Assembly (NCBI GenBank): GCA_038234045.1
Contig: JBBSUX010000103.1
Location: 1 to 11,242, forward strand
Origin: JBBSUX01 sp038234045
Lineage (GTDB): Bacteria; Pseudomonadota; Gammaproteobacteria; Burkholderiales; Burkholderiaceae_C
Direction of reading: 5' to 3'
Length of the DNA: 11,242 nt
This document shows positions 1 to 6,558 of this stretch, piece after piece. Under the pieces are notes generated by a model, which did not search any database, was not told the DNA's origin, and saw nothing but the letters and a program-made list of their open reading frames with translations. Within the stretch, counting starts at the first letter, position 1. The number at the start of each line of letters is the position of its first letter. The translations under genes and the position numbers were made by a program.

Positions 1-15
1 TGTAGTGGTCGCCAT
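1..15 (-). CDS. pilO: PilO, type IV pilus inner-membrane protein (first 5 codons only)
   Basis: An ATG at 15..13 on the minus strand opens a frame reading M-A-T-T-T up to the window edge. It lies 8 bases after the pilN stop codon (24-26). A GAGG ribosome-binding sequence overlaps that stop, 7 bases before the ATG. In the conserved pilMNOPQ operon the gene after pilN is pilO, whose product pairs with PilN in the inner membrane and links the cytoplasmic platform to the secretin PilQ. The identity rests on operon position, start codon and spacing. Five residues are too few to recognise the protein itself. Confidence 0.6.
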
Positions 16-23
16 GGGATACC

Positions 24-689
24 TCAAAGCCGAGCCGGGGCCGACGATTGAGCAGGACGCACGGCAGCCCGACTTGCGCCAGGGCCAGAAGTTGTTCCCG
101 CAGCAGCAGCAGCAGCGGCCTGAATTTCACTTGACCGCAACAGGTGAACTGAAATTTTGAAGTTTGCAACCCGCCTGATGTCGCGCGGTGTGAGCGTGAC
201 GGTTCCCGTGACAATCTCGACCAGCTGCGGCTTGGTAAGCCACGGAGAGTTATTGCCGAGATTGCGTAGCAGCTCCGAAACCCGCTCGTTGGATTGCGCC
301 GTTCCCTTTATCGTCACGGTTTGATCGACCTGACGCAGATCTGTCAGGTAGACGCCGTCCGGAAGCTGCCGCACCATTTCATTGAGCAAGTGCACCTGAA
401 GGTTACGGTCTGACTGCAGATCCTCGACGGCTTTTTGCCGCTCGCGCAACCCGGCAATTTCACTTTCTATATTGGAAATATCCTTGATCTGGACATCGAG
501 TTTGGCAATCTCACCCTGCAGAAATTGGTTGCGCGATCCCTGCTCGGAGATGCGAGCCTGGTACCAGAAATACACTGCGCCTGCGATCAGCAAGCCAACG
601 ACTACCGCGCCGGCCATCGCCGCGTTGAAAGCGTCGCGCCTGCGCTTGCGGGTTGCCTCCCGATGCGGGAGCAGATTGATAAGGATCAC
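24..689 (-). CDS. pilN: PilN, type IV pilus assembly inner-membrane protein
   Basis: PilN is a bitopic inner-membrane protein. Its cytoplasmic tail binds PilM, and its periplasmic part dimerises with PilO in the pilus alignment complex. The protein has the family's INLLP signature at residues 4-8, then a basic stretch (RKRRR) and one membrane helix at about 24-43. A coiled coil follows (about 45-95), then the small periplasmic ferredoxin-like domain (about 100-185). I place the start at GTG 689, not at the upstream ATG (719). The family normally begins right at ILINLLP. A GGAGG sits 8 bases upstream, and GTG overlaps the pilM stop by 4 bp (GTGA), which implies translational coupling. Length is then 221 residues. 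The C-terminus carries a run of seven alanines (191-197) and a disordered Ala/Pro/Ser tail, which looks lineage-specific. Confidence 0.93.
   Translation of the reverse strand: MILINLLPHREATRKRRRDAFNAAMAGAVVVGLLIAGAVYFWYQARISEQGSRNQFLQGEIAKLDVQIKDISNIESEIAGLRERQKAVEDLQSDRNLQVHLLNEMVRQLPDGVYLTDLRQVDQTVTIKGTAQSNERVSELLRNLGNNSPWLTKPQLVEIVTGTVTLTPRDIRRVANFKISVHLLRSSEIQAAAAAAAGTTSGPGASRAAVRPAQSSAPARL
109..115. repeat. End of a (CAG)5 trinucleotide tract in pilN (tract 101-115)
   Basis: The tract at 101-115 is five perfect CAG units on the plus strand, read as GCT alanine codons in pilN. With a flanking GCC and GCG it gives seven consecutive alanines near the PilN C-terminus. It lies in a disordered tail beyond the conserved domain, so changes of one unit would keep the frame and probably be tolerated. 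Five units is short for a slippage hotspot. Confidence 0.5.
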
Positions 690-1762
690 TGCAGGAACCT
701 CCGCATCGCGAGCCCGCAAGCTGTCAGATACGACGGGGCCTCCCGCATGATCTTGCTCGGCCGCACGGAGGGATCCATGTGCATCCCTTCAAATGGATTG
801 GCCGTCCCGCAGGAGAACGTCGATTGACGCGCAACGACATCCGCCAAGCCAGGAAGAGTGGCGGAGCCACCACTGAGCAAAATGTGATCTACCCGGTTGT
901 GGGGAGTGCTGGTGAAGAAAAACTGAAGCGAGCGCACGATTTCGCCGGCGAGTCCCTCGACGAAGGGCGCGAGCACGGTTTTTGCGTAATCGTCCGGCAA
1001 ATCAGCATTACGCTTCTTGCTCTCGGCCTCTTCGGGAGAAAACCCATACTGGCGAACGATCAACTGGGTCAGCTGGGCCCCTCCGAACGGTTGATCACGC
1101 TCGTAGAGAACCTCGTCGTCGCGAATCACTTGAAGACTGCTGGTCATGGCACCAAGCTTGAACAGGGCCACGATTGCACCGCTCTTTCCGGGCAGCAGCT
1201 CGATCAGCCGGCCAGCGGCAAGCCGTGCCGCATACGACTCGATGTCGATCACCATCGGCTTCAAGCCCGCCGCCTCCGCGAGCCCTTGACGATCCTGAAC
1301 CTTCTCTTTGCGTGATGCGGCGATCAGAACCTCCACATCCTCAGCGGAGCCCGGGCTTGGACCCACCTCGCAGAAGTCAAGGCTCACTTCGTCAAGCGAA
1401 AACGGGATGTACTGGCTCGCTTCGGATTCGACCTGGACTTCCATCTCCTCGGTCGTCAAGCCCGCTGGCAGGATGATTCGTTTAGTGATGACAGCCGATG
1501 GTGGCAGGGCCATCGCAACGGCCTTGGTACGGGTACCGCTCTTCTTCACCAACCGGCGCATGGCCTCAGCAATTTCATCGAATTTTTCGATGTTGCCGTC
1601 TACCACCCAACCGCGCTCAAGGGGCTCGATTGCGCAGCGCTCGAGCGTCATGGAACCAGCCTTGTCCATGCCCAGCTCGACAAGTTTCACGCTGGATGAA
1701 CTGATATCGACGCCCAGCAAGGGCGGGGCTCTACGCTTGAGCAAGGAACTCGTCGAGACCAA
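686..1762 (-). CDS. pilM: PilM, actin-like type IV pilus assembly ATPase-fold protein
   Basis: PilM is a cytoplasmic protein of the FtsA/MreB actin-like fold. It binds nucleotide and the N-terminal peptide of PilN, anchoring the PilMNOP subcomplex under the inner membrane. The N-terminal phosphate-binding motif GVDISSSSVKLVEL starts at residue 17. The C-terminal LLSGGSATLPGL matches the second nucleotide-binding region, and the middle LFKLGAMTSSLQV matches phosphate loop 2 as seen in proteobacterial PilM. I chose TTG at 1762 because an AGGGGA sequence (1770-1775) lies 7 bases upstream. The resulting 358 residues fit the usual family length of about 355. A GTG at 1807 would add 15 residues of unconvincing sequence. 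It is the first visible gene of pilMNO, divergent from the PBP1A gene. That pairing is common in beta- and gammaproteobacteria. Confidence 0.93.
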   Translation of the reverse strand: MVSTSSLLKRRAPPLLGVDISSSSVKLVELGMDKAGSMTLERCAIEPLERGWVVDGNIEKFDEIAEAMRRLVKKSGTRTKAVAMALPPSAVITKRIILPAGLTTEEMEVQVESEASQYIPFSLDEVSLDFCEVGPSPGSAEDVEVLIAASRKEKVQDRQGLAEAAGLKPMVIDIESYAARLAAGRLIELLPGKSGAIVALFKLGAMTSSLQVIRDDEVLYERDQPFGGAQLTQLIVRQYGFSPEEAESKKRNADLPDDYAKTVLAPFVEGLAGEIVRSLQFFFTSTPHNRVDHILLSGGSATLPGLADVVARQSTFSCGTANPFEGMHMDPSVRPSKIMREAPSYLTACGLAMRRFLQ

Positions 1763-1769
1763 TTCGGCT

Positions 1770-1775
1770 TCCCCT
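1770..1775 (-). promoter_or_regulatory. Ribosome-binding site supporting the TTG start of pilM
   Basis: AGGGGA on the minus strand, 7 bases before TTG 1762. It is the only good Shine-Dalgarno match near the pilM N-terminus, and it decides the start in favour of the rare TTG codon over the upstream GTG at 1807. Confidence 0.5.
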
Positions 1776-1871
1776 GTGTGTGTATGAAGTGCAACAAAAG
1801 CTAACACTCTGTCTGCATGCTAGCAGCACGTTATGGGTCCCACCAAGAGGGAGACACCCGAACCGGCGATG

Positions 1872-1893
1872 AACGTTGTCAAAACAACACGTT
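1872..1893. promoter_or_regulatory. Dyad symmetry with embedded TTGACA upstream of pilM
   Basis: GTTGT (1875-1879) and ACAAC (1884-1888) form a perfect inverted repeat around CAAA. Outer arms AAC (1872-1874) and GTT (1891-1893) extend the symmetry with a 2-base bulge. On the minus strand it contains TTGACA (1882..1877), a perfect -35 hexamer facing pilM. The expected -10 at 17-base spacing is GGGTGT, a poor match, so this may be an activator-dependent promoter, an operator, or chance. Confidence 0.3.
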
Positions 1894-1980
1894 ACCGATG
1901 GAACCTCCAATGCGCCCCAAGACGCAAGCAAAGGTGGCTCCAGGCTGACAATCCGAGCGGGCGGCGTGGAGCGTTTTTTT

Positions 1981-1986
1981 TATAAT
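1981..1986 (+). promoter_or_regulatory. -10 box (TATAAT) of the PBP1A gene
   Basis: A perfect TATAAT follows directly on a T tract (1974-1981, its last T shared with the box) and lies 24 bases before the ATG at 2011. That would give a 5' leader of about 20 bases with the AGGA at 2003-2006 as ribosome-binding site. No recognisable -35 hexamer sits 16-18 bases upstream. Its position argues that the reading frame upstream of 2011 is not translated. Confidence 0.5.
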
Positions 1987-2010
1987 CTCCGGCTGCCACC
2001 TCAGGAACCC

Positions 2011-4428
2011 ATGCCCTCCACGCCGACCGAAACCAGTCCTTCACCTCGCAATCGCCAGGCCCGCACCCCTCCCGCACGCGCATCCTGGCTGACGTGGACG
2101 CTCCGGATCGTGATGGTGCTGGCGGGCCTCGCTGTCGCAGGCGCTCTGGCATTGTTACTGACGATTGGCGTGGCGCTGGCAATGGCGTATCCGAATCTTC
2201 CCGATGTGTCTGACCTAGCGGACTATCGACCCAAGCTCCCGCTGCGTGTCTTTTCGACGGAAGGAGCATTGCTCGGTGAATTCGGCGAGGAGCGACGCAA
2301 CCTGACTCCAATCAAACAGATTCCCAAGATCATGCAGGACGCGGTCCTTGCTGCAGAAGATGCGCGCTTCTACAGTCATGGCGGAGTGGACTATCTGGGT
2401 GTATTGCGCGCCGGTCTTGCCAATGTCAACAAGGCCAAGAGCCAGGGGGCTTCAACCATCACGATGCAGGTTGCGCGAAACGTCTATTTGTCGTCCGAGA
2501 AGACCTTCACCCGCAAGATTTACGAAATACTGCTGACCTTCAAGCTGGAACACTTGCTTACCAAGGACCAGATTCTTGAGATCTACATGAACCAGATCTA
2601 CCTCGGCAATCGGGCCTATGGTTTTGCTGCTGCATCGGAAGCCTATTTTGGTAAGCCGCTGCAGCAAATCTCGATCGGCGAGGCGGCGATGCTGGCGGGC
2701 CTTCCAAAAGCACCTTCGGCGAACAACCCCATCAGCAATCCACGTCGGGCAAAGATTCGCCAGACTTATGTGATTGATCGCATGGAGGACAACGGCTTCA
2801 TCTCCCACGACCAGGCCGAGACGGCGAAAAAAGAGGACATCAAGATCCGCAGCGGTCCGGACAACACGCGTGTGCATGCCGAATATGTCGCCGAAATGGT
2901 GCGGCAGCTGATCGTTGCGCAGTATGGCAATGACGCCTACACAAGGGGCCTTAACGTCTACACCACACTTAATGCCGGCGATCAGACAACGGCATACGAC
3001 TCCCTGCGCCAAGGACTGATGGATTACGAGCGAAAGCAGGTCTATCGCGGCCCCGAGGAGTTTGTCCAGTTGCCGTCAGATCCCAAGGAGCTCGACGAGG
3101 CGATCGACGATGCACTTGCAGATCATCCGGACAACGGCAATGTGCTTTCTGCCGTGGTCCTTGAGGTAAGCCCGAAGAAGATCGTCGCCATCCGATCCAG
3201 TGGAGACCAGTTCGAAATTACGGGCGATGGGCTAAAGCCTGCTCAATCAGGCCTCAGCAACAAGGCCCCTCCGAATATTCGCCTGCGCCGGGGGGCTGTT
3301 ATCCGCGTCGTCCAGACACCGAAGGACACTTGGGAAATTACGCAGATTCCGGAGGTCGAGGGCGCTTTCGTGGCACTCGATCCACGCACTGGCGCCATAA
3401 AAGCCTTGGTGGGGGGCTTCGATTTCGGCAAAAACAAGTTCAATCATGTGACGCAGGCATGGCGCCAGCCTGGCTCGAGCTTCAAGCCCTTTGTTTACTC
3501 CGCAGCGCTCGAAAAAGGTTTCACGCCAGCAACGGTCATCAATGACGCGCCGCTGTTCTTCGACGCCGGCACCACCGGCGGTCAGCCTTGGGAGCCGAAG
3601 AACTACGACAGCCGCTACGATGGCCCCATGACCATGCGGCGGGCATTGGAGAAATCGAAAAACCTGGTCTCCATTCGGATCCTTCAGTCAATCGGGCCGA
3701 AATACGCGCAGAACTGGATCACGCGTTTCGGTTTCGACGCGGACAAGCACCCCGCCTACCTGCCGATGGCGCTCGGTGCCGGCTCCGTTACGCCCATGCA
3801 GATGGCTGCTGCTTATTCGGTTTTTGCGAATGGCGGCCACCGTGTAGACCCCTACCTCATTGCGAAGATCACCGACCAAAGGGGTCAGGTGCTGCTGGAA
3901 GCCACCCCACAGGCCTTGGACCAGACGCCGCAGGTGATTGAACCTCGCAATGCCTTCATCATGGACAGCCTGCTCCAGGGCGTCGCGCGCCAGGGCACTG
4001 CTGCCGCGGCGCAGCGGATCCTGAAAAGGCCGGACATCTACGGCAAAACGGGCACCACCAACGATTCGATCGACGCCTGGTTCGCGGGTTTCCAACCCAC
4101 GATTGCGGCGATCACCTGGGTCGGCTATGACACTCCGCACAGTCTGGGAGATCACGAAACCGGCGGCGGACTGGGCCTGCCAATTTGGGTCCGTTTCATG
4201 CAGTACGCGCTCAAGGGCGTGCCCGTCACGGAGTACACAGCACCGGCAGGTGTGGTGAACGTCGGCGGGGAGTGGTATTACGACGAATACGCCCGCAACG
4301 GCGGGATTCCCAGCTTGGGCGGAGACGGCACGGATGGCACCACCGGACAGGGCCCTGAGCCGCTGGCGCCGCCGACACCGCCACCGGTCGAGGAGCGAAA
4401 CCGTATCCTTGATCTCTTCCGAAATTGA
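2011..4428 (+). CDS. mrcA: Penicillin-binding protein 1A (bifunctional transglycosylase/transpeptidase)
   Basis: Class A PBP that polymerises lipid II into glycan strands and cross-links the stem peptides on the periplasmic face of the inner membrane. The protein has 805 residues. A short Pro/Arg-rich cytoplasmic tail precedes a membrane helix at about 29-58. The GT51 domain follows, with EDARFY (catalytic Glu116), QGASTITMQ (145-153) and EIYMNQIYLG (190-199). After an intervening OB-like region comes the transpeptidase domain, with SSFK at 489-492 (acylated Ser489), SKN at 549-551 and KTG at 679-681. All catalytic motifs are intact. The C-terminus is a Gly/Pro-rich tail. I chose ATG 2011 because a TATAAT box and AGGA (2003-2006) lie just upstream. 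The frame could extend to a TTG at 1876, but those 45 residues show no family features. Divergent from pilM and convergent with cyaY. Confidence 0.96.
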   Translation: MPSTPTETSPSPRNRQARTPPARASWLTWTLRIVMVLAGLAVAGALALLLTIGVALAMAYPNLPDVSDLADYRPKLPLRVFSTEGALLGEFGEERRNLTPIKQIPKIMQDAVLAAEDARFYSHGGVDYLGVLRAGLANVNKAKSQGASTITMQVARNVYLSSEKTFTRKIYEILLTFKLEHLLTKDQILEIYMNQIYLGNRAYGFAAASEAYFGKPLQQISIGEAAMLAGLPKAPSANNPISNPRRAKIRQTYVIDRMEDNGFISHDQAETAKKEDIKIRSGPDNTRVHAEYVAEMVRQLIVAQYGNDAYTRGLNVYTTLNAGDQTTAYDSLRQGLMDYERKQVYRGPEEFVQLPSDPKELDEAIDDALADHPDNGNVLSAVVLEVSPKKIVAIRSSGDQFEITGDGLKPAQSGLSNKAPPNIRLRRGAVIRVVQTPKDTWEITQIPEVEGAFVALDPRTGAIKALVGGFDFGKNKFNHVTQAWRQPGSSFKPFVYSAALEKGFTPATVINDAPLFFDAGTTGGQPWEPKNYDSRYDGPMTMRRALEKSKNLVSIRILQSIGPKYAQNWITRFGFDADKHPAYLPMALGAGSVTPMQMAAAYSVFANGGHRVDPYLIAKITDQRGQVLLEATPQALDQTPQVIEPRNAFIMDSLLQGVARQGTAAAAQRILKRPDIYGKTGTTNDSIDAWFAGFQPTIAAITWVGYDTPHSLGDHETGGGLGLPIWVRFMQYALKGVPVTEYTAPAGVVNVGGEWYYDEYARNGGIPSLGGDGTDGTTGQGPEPLAPPTPPPVEERNRILDLFRN

Positions 4429-4432
4429 CTTC

Positions 4433-4496
4433 CAAGCTATTTGAATCGCGCCCCACCCAGTCGGGTGCGAACCGGTCTAAAGCGGTGCGCAGCTTG
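4433..4496. other. Branched inverted-repeat structure between convergent genes
   Basis: This 64-base segment fills most of the 77-base gap between the convergent PBP1A gene and cyaY. An outer stem CAAGCT (4433-4438)/AGCTTG (4491-4496) continues inward as GCGC (4448-4451)/GCGC (4487-4490), with a one-sided 9-base bulge. It encloses two small hairpins, CACCC-AGTC-GGGTG (4454-4467) and ACCG/CGGT (4471-4486). Because it is symmetric it could fold in transcripts from either strand and act as a bidirectional 3'-end structure. There is no T tract, so it is not a classical intrinsic terminator, and the short stems may be chance. Confidence 0.25.
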
Positions 4497-4505
4497 ACGG
4501 CTGAA

Positions 4506-4835
4506 TCAGGCTCCGAAATTCAAGGGGATGCCGGCCTGCGCTGAAGCTTCGCGACCGAGGATGGCCCGCAGTTCTCCCTGGCCCTTCGTGTCGCGCCACG
4601 CCTCGTCAGTCCATTTGAAGTGATAGCCTCCCGATCTCGCAGCCAGCCAGACTTCCTGCAAAGGCGCTTGCTTGTTCATGACGATCTGCGAACCATTCGG
4701 AAAAGTCAGCGTGATCATGCCTCCGCTGCGTTGACTGTCGATGTCAACATCGCTGGCATCGCAGATCTGGTCGCATCGACTTTCCACGTTCTGCAGTAGC
4801 GCGTCGGCGCGCTCTGCATATTCAAGATCTGTCAT
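4506..4835 (-). CDS. cyaY: CyaY, frataxin-like iron-binding regulator of Fe-S cluster assembly
   Basis: Bacterial frataxin binds iron through an acidic ridge and modulates the cysteine desulfurase IscS during Fe-S cluster synthesis in the cytosol. The 109-residue length fits the family (about 105-110). The core is recognisable: ITLTFPNGSQIVMNKQAP (beta strands), then EVWLAARSGGYHF, the highly conserved W/GGYHF signature, and a C-terminal helix with GELRAILG. I use ATG 4835. A TTG immediately upstream would only add one residue. No clear Shine-Dalgarno sequence is visible. The N-terminal acidic helix contains two cysteines (21 and 25), which I do not recall as typical for this family. Its start codon lies 14 bases from that of divergent lptM, so its promoter should fall inside the lptM signal-peptide codons. 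Confidence 0.93.
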   Translation of the reverse strand: MTDLEYAERADALLQNVESRCDQICDASDVDIDSQRSGGMITLTFPNGSQIVMNKQAPLQEVWLAARSGGYHFKWTDEAWRDTKGQGELRAILGREASAQAGIPLNFGA

Positions 4836-4838
4836 CAA

Positions 4839-4844
4839 TACAAT
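4839..4844 (+). promoter_or_regulatory. Candidate -10 box for lptM-lysA (TACAAT)
   Basis: TACAAT matches the sigma-70 -10 consensus at 5 of 6 positions, lies between the two divergent start codons, and ends 5 bases before the lptM ATG. Transcription from it would begin at or next to the ATG, giving a leaderless mRNA. No good -35 hexamer lies 16-18 bases upstream, so the true promoter may instead be deeper inside cyaY. Confidence 0.25.
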
Positions 4845-4849
4845 CCGGC

Positions 4850-5149
4850 ATGTTTCATGAGGCTCAAATTCTAGTCAGGGCGCTTCTCCTGACAGCCAGC
4901 GCGGCAATGGTCACAGGCTGTGGCCAGAAGGGCCCGCTCATGCTGCCCACCTCTGCCGCCGCAGCTCAACGTGCCACGCTGCCGCAAACGCTGATGCCGC
5001 GTCTCTCCAGCAAGAGCGATTCAAAACCGGCAAACCCGTCGCCCTCTCCGCTTTCAACAGATCCCGCGCCGCCGCCGGCCCCAGCGGACCTGGTTCCTCA
5101 AAGCAGCATGAATCCCGTCAAAAACCCTGCAATTGGCTTCCCTCGATGA
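4850..5149 (+). CDS. lptM: LptM-like small outer-membrane lipoprotein (YifL/LppL family)
   Basis: A 99-residue predicted lipoprotein with lipobox V21-T22-G23-C24, followed by GQKGPLMLP, the hallmark of the LptM/YifL family. In Escherichia coli LptM binds the LptD-LptE LPS translocon and promotes its oxidative maturation. Export would be by Sec, with lipid attachment at Cys24 and probable sorting to the outer membrane. Residues after about 35 are Ser/Pro/Ala-rich and look disordered. The n-region (MFHEAQILVR) is odd for a signal peptide, with one Glu and a single Arg. No other start codon is available before the cysteine. The stop overlaps the lysA start (ATGA, 4 bp), so lysA translation is probably coupled. 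A lipoprotein gene just before lysA or dapF, next to cyaY, is a conserved proteobacterial arrangement. Confidence 0.88.
   Translation: MFHEAQILVRALLLTASAAMVTGCGQKGPLMLPTSAAAAQRATLPQTLMPRLSSKSDSKPANPSPSPLSTDPAPPPAPADLVPQSSMNPVKNPAIGFPR
4868..4895 (-). promoter_or_regulatory. Candidate cyaY promoter inside lptM
   Basis: On the minus strand CTGTCA (4895..4890) and TAGAAT (4873..4868) are separated by 16 bases. They match the sigma-70 hexamers at 4 of 6 and 5 of 6 positions. The -10 box ends 32 bases before the cyaY ATG. The site lies within the signal-peptide codons of the divergent lptM gene. Judged by eye only. Confidence 0.3.
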
Positions 5150-6459
5150 CCCAAGACGCGCTTCCCGGCGAGCCGCACTTTTCATACCGGAACGGTTCGC
5201 TTTTCATTGAAGAGCTTTGCCTGTCCGATCTGGCCGACCGCTACGGTACTCCGCTGTTCGTGTATTCAAAAGCATCCATGCTGGCAGCGCTGGCTGCGTA
5301 TCAGCGTGGGTTCGAAGGCAGACGCGTGCAGATTTGCTACGCGACGAAGGCCAATTCATCACTTGCGGTTCTGCAATGTTTTGCGCGCGCTGGATGCGGC
5401 TTCGATATCGTCTCCGCGGGTGAACTGCACCGGGTTATCGCAGCAGGCGGAGACCCCCAGCGCACCATATTTTCCGGCGTCGGTAAAACCCGATCGGAAA
5501 TGCGCGACGCCCTTTCGGTAGGCATTGGCTGCTTCAACGTCGAAAGCGAACAGGAGCTCGATGTGCTCGACGAAGTGGCCGGGGACGTCGGCTGTCGCGC
5601 GCCCATCAGTCTGCGCGTGAACCCGAATGTCGATCCGCTGACTCATCCGTATATTTCAACCGGGCTCAAAGGCAACAAATTCGGCATTGCGCATGAACGC
5701 GCGTTGGCGGTCTATCGCCACGCGGCGGGCCTGACGGGCCTCGAGATCGTCGGGATCGATTGCCATATCGGATCGCAGATCACCGAAACCCATCCCTATC
5801 TGGACGCTTTGGATCGCGTGCTTGATCTGGTCGACGCGATCGAAGCGGATGGCATTCCCATCAGGCACCTCGATTTCGGCGGTGGCTTGGGCATCGATTA
5901 TGCGAACCCTGAGGCACCGACCAAAGCTCCGGCTGCGGATGCGCTCTGGGCCACCATGCTGGCGCGGCTCGACGCGCGCGGCTATGGAGATCGCCAACTC
6001 ATGATCGAGCCGGGCCGATCGCTCGTAGGTAATGCCGGCGTCTGCCTGAGCGAGGTGCTTTACCTGAAGCCTGGCGATCACAAGAACTTCTGCATCGTCG
6101 ATGCGGCAATGAATGATTTGCCTCGGCCAGCGATGTACGAGGCGTATCACGCCATCGTCCCCTTGGAAGCCGCCACAGACGGCATCGCTATGACCACCTA
6201 TGACGTGGTGGGGCCGGTCTGTGAAAGTGGCGATTGGTTGGGACGGGTTCGGAGCCTCGCGGTCCGACCGGGAGATCGCCTGGCGGTCATGTCGGCGGGC
6301 GCTTATTGCATGAGCATGGCCAGCAACTACAACAGTCGAGGAAGACCTGCGGAAGTGTTGGTTGACGGAAACCGTGCCCATTTGATCCGGTCCCGGGAGA
6401 CACTGGAGGATCAGGTGCGCAAAGAGCATCTCCTGCCGCTCGATTCAATCGCTGGTTGA
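5146..6459 (+). CDS. lysA: Diaminopimelate decarboxylase
   Basis: A PLP enzyme of fold type III that decarboxylates meso-diaminopimelate to L-lysine, the last step of lysine biosynthesis, in the cytosol. The 437-residue protein is complete. YATKAN at 65-70 carries the PLP lysine (Lys68). SAGEL (90-94), the HIGSQ stretch (207-211), GGGLGIDY (245-252) and EPGRSLVGNAG (288-298) form the PLP phosphate and ring contacts of the alpha/beta barrel. CESGD (359-363) supplies the catalytic Cys359 from the second domain, and the AGAYCMSMASNYN segment (384-396) lies near the C-terminus. The ATG overlaps the lptM stop by 4 bp and has no clear ribosome-binding site of its own, consistent with translational coupling. 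It is convergent with msrQ. Confidence 0.97.
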   Translation: MTQDALPGEPHFSYRNGSLFIEELCLSDLADRYGTPLFVYSKASMLAALAAYQRGFEGRRVQICYATKANSSLAVLQCFARAGCGFDIVSAGELHRVIAAGGDPQRTIFSGVGKTRSEMRDALSVGIGCFNVESEQELDVLDEVAGDVGCRAPISLRVNPNVDPLTHPYISTGLKGNKFGIAHERALAVYRHAAGLTGLEIVGIDCHIGSQITETHPYLDALDRVLDLVDAIEADGIPIRHLDFGGGLGIDYANPEAPTKAPAADALWATMLARLDARGYGDRQLMIEPGRSLVGNAGVCLSEVLYLKPGDHKNFCIVDAAMNDLPRPAMYEAYHAIVPLEAATDGIAMTTYDVVGPVCESGDWLGRVRSLAVRPGDRLAVMSAGAYCMSMASNYNSRGRPAEVLVDGNRAHLIRSRETLEDQVRKEHLLPLDSIAG

Positions 6460-6558
6460 AGCCGGCAGGAATACAGCACGGCCCGCCTTGCGTCCATCCG
6501 CAGGTTGCAGCGACAAAGTCTGACGGGCCTCCTCGACTGCGCCCGGTGCGTTTGAACG
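6460..6558. other. Convergent intergenic gap between lysA and msrQ
   Basis: This 99-base gap holds an inverted repeat GGCCCG (6480-6485)/CGGGCC (6524-6529) enclosing a small TGCG/CGCA hairpin (6489-6502). There is no T tract, so a terminator is not proven. On the minus strand the msrQ frame stays open through the whole gap after its TAG stop, for 37 codons to a TGA at 6447..6445 inside lysA. A GAGGAGG (6534..6528) is also present. I do not call a gene here. Confidence 0.3.

Noticed and set aside
690..719. Start of pilN at the ATG at 719
   Set aside because: It would overlap pilM by 34 bases and add ten residues before the conserved ILINLLP start. GTG 689 has a good ribosome-binding site and a GTGA overlap.
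779..1315. 178-codon open frame on the plus strand opposite pilM
   Set aside because: pilM is clearly coding across this interval, and the antisense product has no recognisable features.
1877..1882. TTGACA as a complete sigma-70 promoter for pilM
   Set aside because: The hexamer is perfect, but no acceptable -10 lies 16-18 bases downstream, so I list it only as part of the dyad.
5656..6429. 257-codon open frame on the minus strand opposite lysA
   Set aside because: lysA has every catalytic motif intact on the other strand. The antisense product resembles no family and is a codon-bias shadow.
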